DNA from: Beta vulgaris subsp. vulgaris
Taxonomy: Eukaryota > Streptophyta > Magnoliopsida > Caryophyllales > Amaranthaceae
Assembly (NCBI RefSeq): GCF_026745355.1
Contig: NC_079205.1
Coordinates: 50,559,072-50,623,071, forward strand
Length of the DNA: 64,000 bases
Reading direction: 5' to 3'
Numbering within the stretch: the first letter of the stretch is position 1; every line of letters starts with the position of its first letter. Of the stretch, positions 34,843 through 47,223 are shown one piece after another. Made by a program: the position numbers and the translations under genes. The notes beneath the pieces are model-generated. The model saw only the letters and a list, made by a program, of their open reading frames with translations. It was not told where the DNA came from and searched no databases.

Positions 34843-34881
34843 ACTAAACTAAACTAAACTAAACTAAACTAAACTAAACTA
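34843..34881. repeat. (TAAAC)n microsatellite
   Basis: Eight pentamers of CTAAA/TAAAC. Confidence 0.9.
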
Positions 34882-34899
34882 GTTACTAAATAAGTACAA

Positions 34900-35310
34900 C
34901 AACAACAACCTTGAAGTGGAGGAGTAGTTGTTTAGGAGGAGGAAGGTGGAGGTGAGGTGTGTAGAGATGGCACGCAAGCTAGGGCAGCGATTTAGTGGTG
35001 GGCTCCTAGCTTCAGGTGCGCAATGTCGATGGCGGTCTCATATGGCTGGCAGTGTGGTGTGGTGGTGCGTTAGCGAACCCTAATAGGAAGAAATCAGTGG
35101 TGCAGCTGGTTGAAGGTGTGTTGGACTGCGGAAGTCGTTGTGGCCAAAGGTGGTGTGGTGGACAACGTTTCAATGCCGGTCGCTGGTGGTGGCGGTGAGG
35201 TGTGGTGGTGGGTGGTCGAAGATTTTCAGCGAAGGTGTGGAGGAGTAGCTGAAGTAAAGAGAATTGAGGGAAAGAAAAATGGGACGCGGGTTTTCTTTGG
35301 GGGGGGGGGT
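34900..35310 (+). other. GC-rich 5' region of CACTA
   Basis: GGTGG-rich sequence inside the transposase-gene end of the element. It ends in a GTTTTCTTTGG run and ten G (35299-35308) just before the subterminal repeats. Two short overlapping plus frames (35016-35316) are Gly/Val/Trp-rich and follow from composition. Confidence 0.4.
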
Positions 35311-35619
35311 GATTAGTAACGCATCAGATTAACACAAAAACCGCAACAGTTTTTTTAATCTGATGCGGTTTTTTTAGGACCTCATTAGATTTTTTTTGCC
35401 CAAATTTGCCTCCTATTTTTTGGTTGTTTTTCAGATGCGGTGTTACAAAAACCGCATCTGATACTAAGTACATGTAAGGTTTTTTCCACTAGTGTCGGTT
35501 TTCGCAAAAACACTCGTATGGCACAGTGCCTTACACTGTGTTATTCACTCGTAAACTCTCCGATTAATTTTTTTCTTAAACTAAATTGTATCAAAACAAG
35601 AAAACAATGAAATCAAATA

Positions 35620-35967
35620 CTCCCTCCGTCCCAAAATATAGTTCCCATTTCCCTTTTTTCACGGTAATTTATGCAAGTAGAATCTAAGAGGGATAGTAAA
35701 GATTAATTAATTATTTATTTAAATAAATGTTGTATGGGAAAAGATGATTTTAAGAGAGGGAATGAAGAATAATTGGTGAAAGAGCATTAATTGTAACATT
35801 TTGGTTGAATAAACAAAGGAAAAAACAAATTTCAAGAAGAAAATAAATGATGGGATACGGTTTTTCTAGACAAATTTCGGAAAAATATGGAACTAAATAT
35901 GGAAATGGGAACTATATTTTGGGACACCCAAAATGGAAACGGGAGCTATATTTTGGGACGGAGGGAG
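35620..35967. mobile_element. Stowaway-like MITE in copia LTR
   Basis: Ends CTCCCTCCGTCCCAAAATAT and ATATTTTGGGACGGAGGGAG, flanked by TA (35618-35619 and 35968-35969). A second inner inverted copy, GGGAACTATATTTTGGGAC, sits about 60 bp inside the right end. The left LTR of the same copia lacks it, so it came after copia insertion. Confidence 0.9.
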
Positions 35968-38900
35968 TAATACGATACAGGAATTTAACGTGGTTCAATG
36001 TCACCTTTAAGATCCACGTCTACTCCAACTACTCTTTTATTATTTGAATCTTAAGATATCAAATTCTTGATACAATATGATTCACCCACTACTAATTCTA
36101 GTAGTGCTCCCCAACACTTAACCCTAAGTGTTGCTACTCTCTATAATGTGTGAATTACAGAAAGAATGATTCCTCAAAATCGTGCTTCTTATTCAAGCAA
36201 ATAGAAGATCGTTACAATCGCTGTTTAGAAACCTTAACTTACTAGAACTCTGTGTTGTACACTGCCCTATGGGAATCCGTTTTTAACTCTCAAAATTTTT
36301 CGAAAGTAAATCTGAAAACGTGAGTTATTCTTCCGATTTTTATTCCTTATATAGCTTATCAATTGAATAAAAAATATTCTCCAAGGTATGATTATCTTCT
36401 TGAATAATTTTTATTCCTAAAATTAAGGGATAAAATATTTTCTTTTCCAAAATCAAATTTTATCTTTTATAAAAACTGGTTTTTTCCTTTCCTTATAAGA
36501 GAAGGATTCCTCCATATCTTATGCCAACTATTAATTAGATTTTAGATCAATTTTTATCCAAATATCTTTATCAAAATCTTTTTCTTTAAAAATATTTTTT
36601 TCTTAAAACTCTTCTTTTCTTTTTTCCGAAAATCTTTATCAAAATCTTTTTTTCGTAAAAATTAGATTTTTTAAAACTCTTTTTTTTTCCGATTTTTTTT
36701 GAAAGAAACGTTTTCTTTAAAATCAGTTTTTACAAAACTCTTTATCCAAAAATCTTCATAAAAATATTTTCCTTTCAAAACTTATTTTCGAAATTAGAAA
36801 CTCCCATTTTATATAGAAACATGAAATTAAAATAATTACCTATTTTCTTAACTCAAGAAAATAGTTAATCATCCTAATTTCATATTTCTAGTTTAACACA
36901 AAATTCCAATAAGTTAATTACATTGCATAAACATGACTAAGAATATAACCAGACCTAAGCTTCCATATCCTCAAGTTCTTGAGCTTTTATGAGCATCCAA
37001 TCTTGATAGCTTTCTTAGAATACTTTTTCATACATACATGTTATAGGACAAAGTGTTTATCATCATCAAAATAACATTGACTTAGAGTCACAACCTTGTT
37101 TCTATTTTTGGAATAGGACCACTAACTTTCCATCACACATACATTCAACTTTACATAAAATAATAATTTCTCTTTCCTTCTATATCCCACAACATTGTTT
37201 CTTCTAAAACTTTAGGTAAAAGAAACGGGTAAACTAATAAAGACCGGAGGGAGTATAATACTGAACCATTCCACTTGGCATCCAAGTTGCAGTTCTCTTT
37301 GCCTTTATTTTGGTAAGGTGAAAACTTTAATAAGTTGGGGAATAAAGAGGATCCCAACTTGTTAATGGTGATAATTGATTCGAAAACCTCTTGGAGCCAT
37401 CAAAAATGCTCTAACGACTAAGCTATCACTTACTCTTGTATTTCTTTTTGCCCGTCTTTACTTTTGTTAATTCCTTAGCTCATGTGGTATTTCATTAGTG
37501 TGGAAATAATGTTTGTGCACTGAACTAAACTGAACTGAATGAAAACTGTAAAAGGAAGCTAATTAAATGAAACTTAATTGAAACTAAATCCAGAAGGACA
37601 GGGTTCGAGTCCTAAGTGTAGATCAGTAGATGAGTTAGGATTGAGAAATTTCTCAGTGAGAATAGTCTACCTGGTAGGCTCTACTAGTTGTTGGTATTAA
37701 CGTGGTTGCCAATTGCCATTCATTTGCAATGGCCCAACTGACAAAGGTGGTAATAACTAAGCGATTTATGCTGTCGGCTGTGAGCTGCACTGCAATTTGC
37801 GGACTTTGTCTCCTGCAAGGAAGGAGCTTCTTTGGAGTATTCCACTATGATAATAGTCGGGTAGAAGGAGAAGAAATCAAAGAACCCACAAAGGTACATA
37901 TCATTTAAGCAAACAGTCGTATACATGGGACCATTAACTTTGGACGTATTTATCTCAAAGCAGTTTGTTCCGGCAGAGTGACCTGTAACATGGTTCAAGG
38001 AGTTAAAAGATAAATATAAGGACGTGGATTCTTACAGTTTTAATTGTTAAGAACTCGAACTTCTATCTATATATATATCTAAAGTAAAATCCTTGAGGCC
38101 ACGTGTCGTTCAGTTAGCGATTTCAATCCCACGTGGCATGACGTGGCATGCTCCTTTGATCAGTATTCCTCGAAGCTCAATGAGAGTGTCCACGTGTCAC
38201 TCGAATCAAAGCATAATTCCTTCCCTTAATCACGCATATAATTGATTTGATATTGAATTAAATTTGGAAATCAGTAATAAGATTCAGAATCAAGTTGATA
38301 CGTAATCGATATAATTAAGGAAACAATTATTAGTATATTAATGTGATTGACGTTAATTATGGTTACAATTACGTAATTAAAATCTTAAATTGATATGTTT
38401 TTGGCCGAAATTTTTAGTTGTCATATTGGTATGTTCGAAAATTTTACTCAGCAACTAAACATGGCAAGTAATTTAAATTATCAATCAATCTTAATTATTG
38501 CCTTCGTTAATGGTAATTGTCAATCAATCACTTAATTTATATTAGTATCCGAAATTAATAAAAAAATATTAACGTGGTAATAAAATTAAGATATCAATCA
38601 TATTGATTAGACCTAAATCCTACGTGTCAATATCATTATGGAAACAAGCAATTACAATCTTCAATCATGTGCAAGTTGATCACCTAAATCAAAATCATTC
38701 CTAATTTGAATGACGTGATTTTTGGGATTGATTCAATCAAGCTTTAATATGGAAATTCGTGATTTAATGATATATTATTAAAATAAAATTCAAAAAACCG
38801 AGTAAAAAACAACCTTTAATTTTGCACTATAAATACCCTAATCACATTTGCATTCAACATCAAAATTCATAAACTCTAAACACCTTTTCATACATCATTT

Positions 38901-41652
38901 GAGAAAAAAAAATCATGTCAAGCATCATTCACAGTTTGCAACAACATCCAATTTTCTGTAGAAAGTGAATTCGTCGCAACATCAAATGGGAATATCAATT
39001 CGTTATTCATGGCTTGATGCGTGAATGAAAAAGTGTAATATATATCACGTAATTGCTTAACATTTTTAGACGGGATTGCATTAAAGTTTTTTGTAACAAT
39101 GTTTAACATTATTGGTCATCGTTATTTTGCCGTAATTGTAACACATTTTGTCAATAGTTTCATTAGTTTCCTCTATAAATTAAAATGCAATTTCTCATTC
39201 TCATTTGCCCAAAAAAACTAGCAACTACTGTAAATATTTTTGGCACAAAAAAACAAAGTCAACCTTACTAAATCAGGCGAGTAAAGGTGATAAAGATGCA
39301 TTGCCATAATTATCAAATTCGTGAGAATATACTCCACATTAGCAGTATCAGAAGTGTACATCTCACTTCTAAAAGGAGTTAACACTCTATAAGTTTTATA
39401 CTTAGCAGCAAGATTAGTCATGTAATGATGAAGTATTTTGAAGTTGAGGAGCTGATGAAACATGGTACCAGTAATTGAGTGGTATTTTTTGTTTCATGGT
39501 TTTGAAATATCTTCTTTGTCAACCATTTGATGCCCACGAAAGTTAGAATTGCAGGAGCTATGAGCCTATGATTTTCAAAGTCATGAAGTACATGAAATAG
39601 ACGAGCTGTGTTTCCATTTTTATTCGATCATTATTAGGATTTTGAAGCAGGAGTAAAGATTAGTTGTGATTTTGTGCAACGTAGTCGAGGTTTTGAGAGG
39701 GAGTGGGCAAGTTGGTAACATTATCTTTGGGGTATCAACTATCAAGCATTTTATAAGCCGAACTTTTGTTCGGAACTCTATTGTTTTGAAAATTCAGTGT
39801 AATTCAGTTCAGTTAATTTTCTTTCTCAATTTTCATTCACTTTAATTTAGTTCAAACAAATTAAGTTCAATTTAGTTCAAACAAGTTCAGTTTAGTTCAT
39901 ATTATTTCAATCCAAAATAACGGAGCCTAATACTATCGAAGTAGTAACTTCTAGGAAGTATTTCCAAGAAAAAAGTAAATTATGAAAAGAATGAGAAAGC
40001 ATTAATTTATTGGTATATTGTATTGAAGTTAAAATTATCAGCTAAGATAAGTAGATGAGAAGTTAAAAATAATAATAAGCAATTGGTATGACCATTCCAA
40101 AACAGAAAAAAAGTAGGTAAATTGATAGGAGACAAACCAACAAAATGGTAAACTAATAAAAATGGAGGAGTATTTTTGTCCTAAAATACAATTTCTCATT
40201 GTCATTGTTAAAGTGTTCCTTTTAATCTTTTGTATTTGTTGTGTTTCTTTTGTGAAAGATAAGTTTTTATATTAAATTTGGTGTAAACTGTAAAATCACA
40301 AGGGGAGCATGAACTTTGAGAAATTGAGTGGACTTTGTGTGTGAATTGATTTTGGTTGTAACAAATAACAATGACATTAATAAAAGGCAGCAGAGATTTG
40401 ATTGATAAAACCACGTAGAAATGATAATACCAATTTTTTGGACAACCACATAAGCAAAGTAATTAATCAATATAGAATAGTAATTCCAATTTAGATTATA
40501 AACTTAGAGAGGAAGCTAAATTTATTGAGTGCAATTAGTAGAAAATGTGATATTATAGCTGAAAGAAAATTGAGCGAGTGTTTTTGACAGAAATATAAGG
40601 TCATCCTATACTTTTTTTTCTATTACTTTGTTTACTTTTTTACTGATTCGACTTTTATTGATACTTCCCGTCCATTTAATACTTCCTGTGCACTTAATAC
40701 TTCCCGTGCATTTTGCTATCTTATATCCCCAAAACTAGCTAATCAAGCCATCTTTTATAGATCAATTTTGTTTCTAGCAAATAAGAAAAGAAAGAACATG
40801 GATTATACCAAGGACACTAATGAACATGGATTTAAAAGGGATTGTAGAATGCCGAAAAAATGTTCGTTCTAATTTCTCTGGAATATAGATAGATAATAAG
40901 TTTTCTATCGAATCAGGATTTTTTTATGCGAAAAAAACAATCATGTAATGTTAAGAGAAAAATTTGGGAAGGTGATGATTACTACTACGAACTTTCGAAT
41001 GAACCAAGAAGAGTGTGTGATGCTTGCAATTGTAATCGATAACTTATGTTTTTTCTATCGTTTTTGTCTTAAGTATACTTAGATGTTCATCTTTTAATAT
41101 AGTTCGTTAATAAATGATATATTTTACGTCTCAAAAATTTCTATTACTCAATGTATATTTGTTATGTTAATTGTTCTTTTACTAACATATTGATGGATTT
41201 TGTATATGACTACGCTGATAAATAAACAATTTTACCTTTTTTGTGAGAGTAATAAAATTATATTCATGTATAAAATTTTAAAAATACGGCATATATTATC
41301 ACAATTATTGTATATCTTTACCTTTCGGTTGACATTATTTGCATTTTCACTTTAAAAACCGTAATAGGTAAGTTATCCAAGGAATTATGCAAAATATAAT
41401 GTAATATATATCTTTCCATATTATGCATTCAGTTTACGATTTGATACACTATTTTAAAGGAGGTTTATAAAATATATTTTGTAATGGCCTAAATCATAAT
41501 TTACCCTAATTATTGCTAGGTAATATGTGACAACTTAAATTAAGCCTACAATCAGGTTTTTCATATTTTCTATCCATAAATAGATATATTGTCCAATCAT
41601 ATAAATACTATGTATTACTACTGATACCAGTGCTAATTTTCCTTAAACAGCA

Positions 41653-41808
41653 ATATGAATCTACTTAGAGTTTTTTTGTCCAAAGATTTCGACCTATTTA
41701 TGCATACGAGATGTCTAACGAAAATGAGCATATGAATCTACTTAGAGTCTTTTTTGTCCAAAGATTTCGACCTATTTATGCATACGAGATGTCTAACGAA
41801 AATGAGCA
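41653..41808. repeat. 77-bp tandem duplication in Helitron
   Basis: Two near-identical copies starting ATATGAATCTACTTAGAG at 41653 and 41730, each ending ...CTAACGAAAATGAGCA. Confidence 0.9.
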
Positions 41809-43336
41809 TCCAAACTTAGCAAAAAGGAAATATGTGAATAGGGCAGGAGATTCAAAACGACATGGAGATCATATAGGTATGTAGTCCTCAAATCGTTTTA
41901 TAAGCTTTCTATATATTCAATTTGGTATTCCACCTAATTTTGATAAATACAATGAATAAAATTATTACTACATTCGAACTTATATAAAAATAAATTACAA
42001 TAAACATTTAAGCTTTAGGTGGAATATCAAATTTGAACATTTAAAGCTTATTCTACACGATTTAGTTGGACATTTTCTAAATAAATAAAATATAATAATA
42101 AATTAGTAAAATATATAAGAATAAAGATGCTCACCTTAAATCTCCGCAAAAGATTTGTCTGTCCGAATAACTTAAGAGTTTGTTGATTTATAATTCTTAT
42201 TGCAGTTTGACATGTAAAATGTAAAATATGAATGACTTATTAATAAAATGCAAATTTAAAATTATAAGAAATTCATTTGAAATAAGAACTTGCACATACA
42301 ATAAGTACCATATGTATGTTTATTTTTTTTGATTAACGTCCACTGACATGGATTACATTATATTAAATATATAATCTAATAATATATGTTGATATAATGT
42401 GTTTTAAGTTATAACCAAAAAATATATAACAAATAATATATAAAATATAGTGCAACAAACAATCTGAACATCTATAAATATCGAAGTTCTTTCAATATAA
42501 TTGGTAAGGTGAGACAGAAATGTCAAAAAATAATGATTTTCATGTCGTGATAATAAAATCAGTGATAACAAAAGTTCGTAAAATTAATAAAATGAAGACC
42601 TTATTTAGGAGTGATAACAAAAATCAGTAAATACTAAAAAATCTTAACTTAATCGATTTTAAATCAAACCAATCCATTTATTTTTGTCAGTTATTCCATG
42701 CAACTTATATTTGAGGTAATTATAAATACTAAAAAATAATAAACTAAATTTACTTTTTACGTAGTTAATATAAAGGAAGTGAAATGGTTATCTTTTCAAT
42801 TTTATCATTTATGAGCAAAAAAAAATAAAGATCAATAAATAGAATAAAATTTATCAGAATTTTATATAAGTTGTACATATTCAATATAAGTATAGAACAA
42901 CTGTGTTGATAATACAAACATTAAAAAGTGTAATTTCATAATAGCCAATAAATCTAATGTGATTATCAAGCACAAATGAGATCAATTCATGTACATCCTA
43001 AATAATCTTGAACTCAATAATATCTTATAATTCATAAGTATTAGTGAATACATTCTTCATGTCTCCAAATTTTTCAACATATACAAGCATAAGATAGAAC
43101 AATTCCAAACTTTGTATATGAAAATAATCTTAGAAAAGTTGCATCCCATTGTTATGAAAGAATGATATAAATTTTGTCTATGCATTTACTTCTTTAAGGA
43201 CAAAATCCTTTTTTGGTGTAAACATTGTACACATTTCAATAAAATTAAGGTGAAAATTTCTTCATTGAGACACTAACCATCTTGAATATTCCTTGAACAA
43301 TCTCGACATTCATAATAGCTTAGAAATTTAAAGGAT

Positions 43337-43793
43337 ATTAACAAGACGAAAGAAAACATAAAAGAGTGTTTTTTTGGACTAAATTTTCTAAATTTATTGT
43401 TTCCTATTTTGCGATTCAATAAAATTAAGGTGGAAATCTGAGGTACTTTTTTGTTGAATAAAAATTGAAGATATGGATTGTATAGGGAGGGGGGAACAGT
43501 GGAAAATAGATAACTTATTTTAAATTTCGTTATAATTGATCACATTTATAAACATAATAGATTATTAACAAGACGAAAGAAAACATAAAAGAGTGTTTTT
43601 TGGACTAAATTTTCTAAATTTATTGTTTCCTATTTTGCGATTCAATAAAATTAAGGTGGAAATCTGAGGTACTTTTTTGTTGAATAAAAATTGAAGATAT
43701 GGATTGTATAGGGAGGGGGAAACAGTGGAAAATAGATAACTTATTTTAAATTTCGTTATAATTGATCACATTTATAAATATAATAGATTATTG
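43337..43793. repeat. 227-bp tandem duplication in Helitron
   Basis: Two almost identical copies start ATTAACAAGACGAAAGAAAA at 43337 and 43564. The high identity suggests a recent duplication. Confidence 0.92.
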
Positions 43794-43940
43794 TGTTAAC
43801 ATTTCCTTTATCTACTCATAATTTTGAAAATCGTGATTTTTGGTTGAAATGGATGTTAATAATGACTATTCAAATTTATTAAATTTGTACGCAACCATTA
43901 AATAAAGTATGTGTTTAATTTTTTTTTTTGAATTATAATA

Positions 43941-43990
43941 TCTCTATATCTAAAACAAAATCCTTGAAGCCACATGGTATGAAGTTAGAG
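43941..43990 (+). other. Second Helitron 5'-end-like sequence
   Basis: TCTCTATATCTAAAACAAAA then TCCTTGAAGCCACAT resembles the first 40 bp of the Helitron at 38066. It could mark a nested younger Helitron (43941 or 43943 to 46055) or an internal repeat. No inner 3' end was identified, so the 3' terminus may belong to either. Confidence 0.5.
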
Positions 43991-46023
43991 AATTTTTCAA
44001 TGAAGCTAAAAAATTGAGTCATCAAACAAAATGGTAGATATCACTTGGTGAAGGAACACAAAAGATTATGAAGATAATTTTAGTCAAAAAAAAAAAAAGA
44101 TCAAAGGAAAGTTCAGTTGACAACATCATAACATTATGGTTCAGATTTAAGGAATTCTTTAGATCTTAATGGAAAGAAAAATAGGTAACTATTTGATAAC
44201 TTAAATAAAGTTTGTAGATGATTAGGAGATTTCATTTATGCAATTATGATATATTAAAGAAGGAATAAAGTTAGGAAACTCTTTATATCTTAATAAATAT
44301 ATGTTAAGATTATAACATAATTAAAATTAGTTTCATCATTAGTGGAGCATAATCACCTAGAACTAATGCATAACCAAGATCGAACTAGATCTATTCTATC
44401 ACATGAAATTTTCAAATGTAAAGAAATGGGTTGGTTATTTTATTGAAACACTTATCGAATCGTATTAATCATACTATAAGTTTAAATATTGACAAATCCA
44501 AACTTGGCGTGTTAAGTTTCTTTAACACCTATATATTCAGATCATGATGTTTATAGTGGAACTAAATAAATGTCTATAATACCCCTTTGTTCTAGAGATA
44601 TGCGATAGGTGAATGTCAAGTATAAATTGAAGTCAATATTTTTGTTCAATTTGAAGTTAATTGTATGATTAGTGGGGTGACTATGGGAATAAAATTAAAT
44701 GGATGAGGGTGGTTTATATTTAAGGTTGGTTTACATTGAGTAGGGCAAAACAATATGAAAAATAGTATATGCTAAATTCTGATTTTACTAAGTTGCATAA
44801 TAGAGGTGTGGTTTAATTTAGTGTGCATTTAGGTCGAATAGGACCACATTCTATTAGTAAGTTATGATAATTATGGTAATCATAATTCTTTATGTTATTC
44901 GCTTATAATTCTTTAAAGAAAAATCATAATTTTGTTTGAGTAAAATTAATGACTTTAAAATAACATGGATCATATAAATAATGACATCAACGAGATGTAT
45001 TTATCTCATGCCGTTTGAGTTTTTTTATTGCACGGGCTATCTCATCCCGTGCATTTTTATTAAACGTAAATTATGAATTATTTAATTTTCTACAAAAACA
45101 AATCATATTTTCTATCAATGGGTTGCATATTTCTTCTACTAAATTTGGTTAATTGTGGTACATGGATAATCGAACATTCATCTTCGAGGTCATAGACATG
45201 TTCAAGCTAAGGGGCTCCAAATAAAAGGAGACTACACTACTAAAATGAGAATAAAAAAAGATGGAAAACAACCAATCAGGCAGTGGCAAGGACACGGGGT
45301 GGCTCAAGGAGCCAGCAACAAGAAAACCAATCACGTTACTTTTTTAGATGGGGAAAGGGAAATATCCTGTATCAACTATATATAGTAGAAAATATATATT
45401 TGGTATTTTCTAGAGAATCATTTAAAGGGGCCTGAGTATGTCAAGGAAAGGGGAGTAATATGGTATTTATACCCCATATGACACTCATTATGTCAAATGG
45501 AACAAAATTTCCCTTGAATTGTGTTTTGCAATGACTATACATAAAAGTCAAAGATATCCCTATCTCATATGGGTTTGTATCTTTCAAGTTCGGTTTTCAG
45601 CCGTAGCCAATTTCATGTGGTTATTTCTAAAGTCACGGGTAGAAAGTGTATAATAATACTGATTTGTGAGAAATATAACATGATATGTCTAATATTACAG
45701 CTAATGACATATATAAATAAGTCTTCTACAACCTAAGAGTATCATGTATTTACAAAACAACTTCATAATTAACATAAAGGAGCATTTTTTGTCTTTCTGT
45801 GTAAAGTGCATAATTGATGCTTTGTTTTTGGTTAAATATGTATAGGATTATTCTGTATTTCAATACGTCGTTCAAAGTTTATTAATTTAATATGGTATAG
45901 AGGTTAAACTCATTTGAGTTTTGAGCAGTACATAAGCTTATATTAAATCGAGTAGACGTAGATAATCTTTTATATGCTTTTACTGTAGTTTGTATACAAA
46001 CACGCTTATTAAACAAAAAAGTT

Positions 46024-46043
46024 CCCGTGCATTTTTGTACGGG
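46024..46043 (+). terminator. Helitron 3' hairpin
   Basis: CCCGTGC and GTACGGG pair across a 6-nt loop. It serves as the rolling-circle termination hairpin, 12 nt from the CTAG end. Confidence 0.8.
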
Positions 46044-46198
46044 TCCAAAAGCTAGTTTCTAATATTTAAGAATCCATAAACTAATAGTGCTAAATATATG
46101 GTTTTATGGGAGGATTTTAATTGGAGCTGATATGTAGGGGGTCGTCTGACCTCTGATAATCTTTTTTGGTATATTGAATATAATACATATGTTATAAT

Positions 46199-46221
46199 TT
46201 ATATATATATATATATATATA

Positions 46222-46270
<49 letters not shown>
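46199..46270. repeat. (TA)n microsatellite
   Basis: Long TA run immediately after the end of duplication copy B. Confidence 0.95.
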
Positions 46271-46272
<2 letters not shown>

Positions 46273-47223
46273 TTATCATTATCATATTATATAACTAATA
46301 TATAAAGTAGAGTACAAAAGTCAGCTTATGAGGTCGCGACATATTACGTCTTTATTAGACGCCATTTGTTACGTTTATTAGGTGTCATGTCATTATTTTT
46401 GAAAAAATAAAACAGAGTCTCTAACTGATAAAAAATACATATATATAGTTTAGGATAAGAAGAAATAGACTTGGGTTCACACTGAAATACTTAAGTATGG
46501 TAAATCGATTATAACTTTTAATCTATAATATCGAAAAGCATAATTTTTGCACCATTAGAAATTATTTAAAATCTACTTTAAAACAAGATCCCTTTACACT
46601 ATATTTAAATTTTATATTAAAGTATTGCATAAAAAGGACTATATTCTATATTACGTATTAAATAGAGGTGATCAAATAGCGGGTCGGGTTGGGTTCAGGT
46701 CGGTCCACCCATTAATTTTTTTTTTCCATTTTAGTAAGGCCGGACCAGATTCAGGCGAAAGACCGCTTTTTTGGGCCAAAAATGATTAAAGACTTGATCC
46801 TTATTTAAGCAGTTCGAACTCAGCAATCAAGGAACAAAAATTTCAGAATAACATGGTACTATCAAATTTGGCATTAAGCGAGTAAAGAAATTTAACATTG
46901 CGCTCATGTATTCGTACAAGTGGAAGATGAATTAATATGTCCTCATACATCCCAATAATTACTAAATATAGGAATTAAATTATAAATATAAGAAAGTTAA
47001 TTATTTTGGTAATCATAGTATTTACTTGCTAATAGAGAATAAATATGATTAATAGGACACTATTGATTGGGCTTATAACGATAATGCATTAATCCTATGA
47101 GGTCACACATTGTAGCTCAAGGTGGACAAGCAATCGAAATTCATTTAGGATTAGGGTTGGCTGGCCATGAAGGGAATAGGAGGAGAATATATTATCCTAA
47201 CTTACCTATGACTTTCTATTATA
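46271..47223. other. Unassigned AT-rich segment
   Basis: No open frame of note. AGCGGGTCGGGTTGGGTTCA at about 46678 is like sequences near the ends of plant hAT elements, but no inverted terminus or duplication was found. Confidence 0.4.

Larger units (their letters stand above)
24188..35494 (-). mobile_element. CACTA (En/Spm) element, 11.3 kb, complete ends
   Basis: The termini are CACTAGTGGAAAAAAACC at 24188 and GGTTTTTTCCACTAGTG ending at 35494, flanked by TCG on both sides. Subterminal regions (24215-24420 and 35320-35460) carry many TGATGCGGTTTT/AAAACCGCATCA blocks in both orientations, the usual transposase-binding layout of CACTA elements. Two minus-strand genes lie inside: a TNP2-type transposase (31380-34145) and a Transposase_24/Ulp1-type ORF (25001-30465). 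Both are broken. Boundaries are proven by the empty site in the left LTR. Confidence 0.95.
24144..37092 (-). mobile_element. 5' LTR of copia element, split by CACTA and MITE
   Basis: Pieces 24144-24187 and 35495-37092. TCG at 24185-24187 and 35495-35497 is the CACTA duplication. Removing the CACTA joins AAAATCTAATCG to GTTTTCGCAAAAACACTC, exactly as in the left LTR at 19573-19600. A TA-flanked MITE (35620-35967) is an additional insertion absent from the left LTR. The LTR likely ends TGTGACTC on minus at 37092. No matching copia target duplication is visible at 19531-19535 against 37093 onward. Confidence 0.75.
19451..37253. mobile_element. Tc1/mariner-type MITE split by a copia element
   Basis: The left piece 19451-19535 starts CTACATCCAGTCTTTATTAG. 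The right piece 37093-37253 ends CTAATAAAGACCGGAGGGAG, its inverted counterpart. TA lies on each side (19449-19450 and 37254-37255). Copy A lacks it at the equivalent point (about 17952), confirming insertion. All sequence from 19536 to 37092 came in later. Confidence 0.75.
38066..46055 (+). mobile_element. Helitron, about 8.0 kb
   Basis: The 5' end is TCTATATATATATCTAAAG and the 3' end AAAAGCTAG (CTAG at 46052-46055), inserted between A (38065) and T (46056). A hairpin CCCGTGC-ATTTTT-GTACGGG (46024-46043) lies 12 nt before the end. These are the canonical Helitron termini (TC...CTRR, A/T target, subterminal hairpin, no duplication). Copy A has the uninterrupted site at about 18762. No Rep/helicase ORF was found, so it is non-autonomous. 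A TATA box (CTATAAATACC) at about 38829 precedes a 17-codon ATG frame at 38914. The rest is AT-rich filler with short unrecognised frames. Confidence 0.88.
18922..46198. repeat. Tandem duplication, copy B (split by two insertions)
   Basis: Copy B survives as three blocks: 18922-19450, 37254-38065 and 46056-46198. Joined, they parallel copy A end to end. The first gap (19451-37253) holds a MITE containing a copia element containing a CACTA element. The second gap (38066-46055) is a Helitron. Confidence 0.85.

Noticed and set aside
40670..40740. Additional Helitron 3' end (CCCGTGCATTTTG ... AACTAG)
   Set aside because: The CTAG is present but no hairpin lies 8-15 nt before it.
40780..41040. 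Possible GRF-type zinc finger relic inside the Helitron
   Set aside because: Only scattered Cys and Lys residues fit, with several stops; not above chance by eye.
46670..46800. hAT-like terminus (GGGTCGGGTTGGGTT)
   Set aside because: No inverted partner and no 8-bp duplication found.
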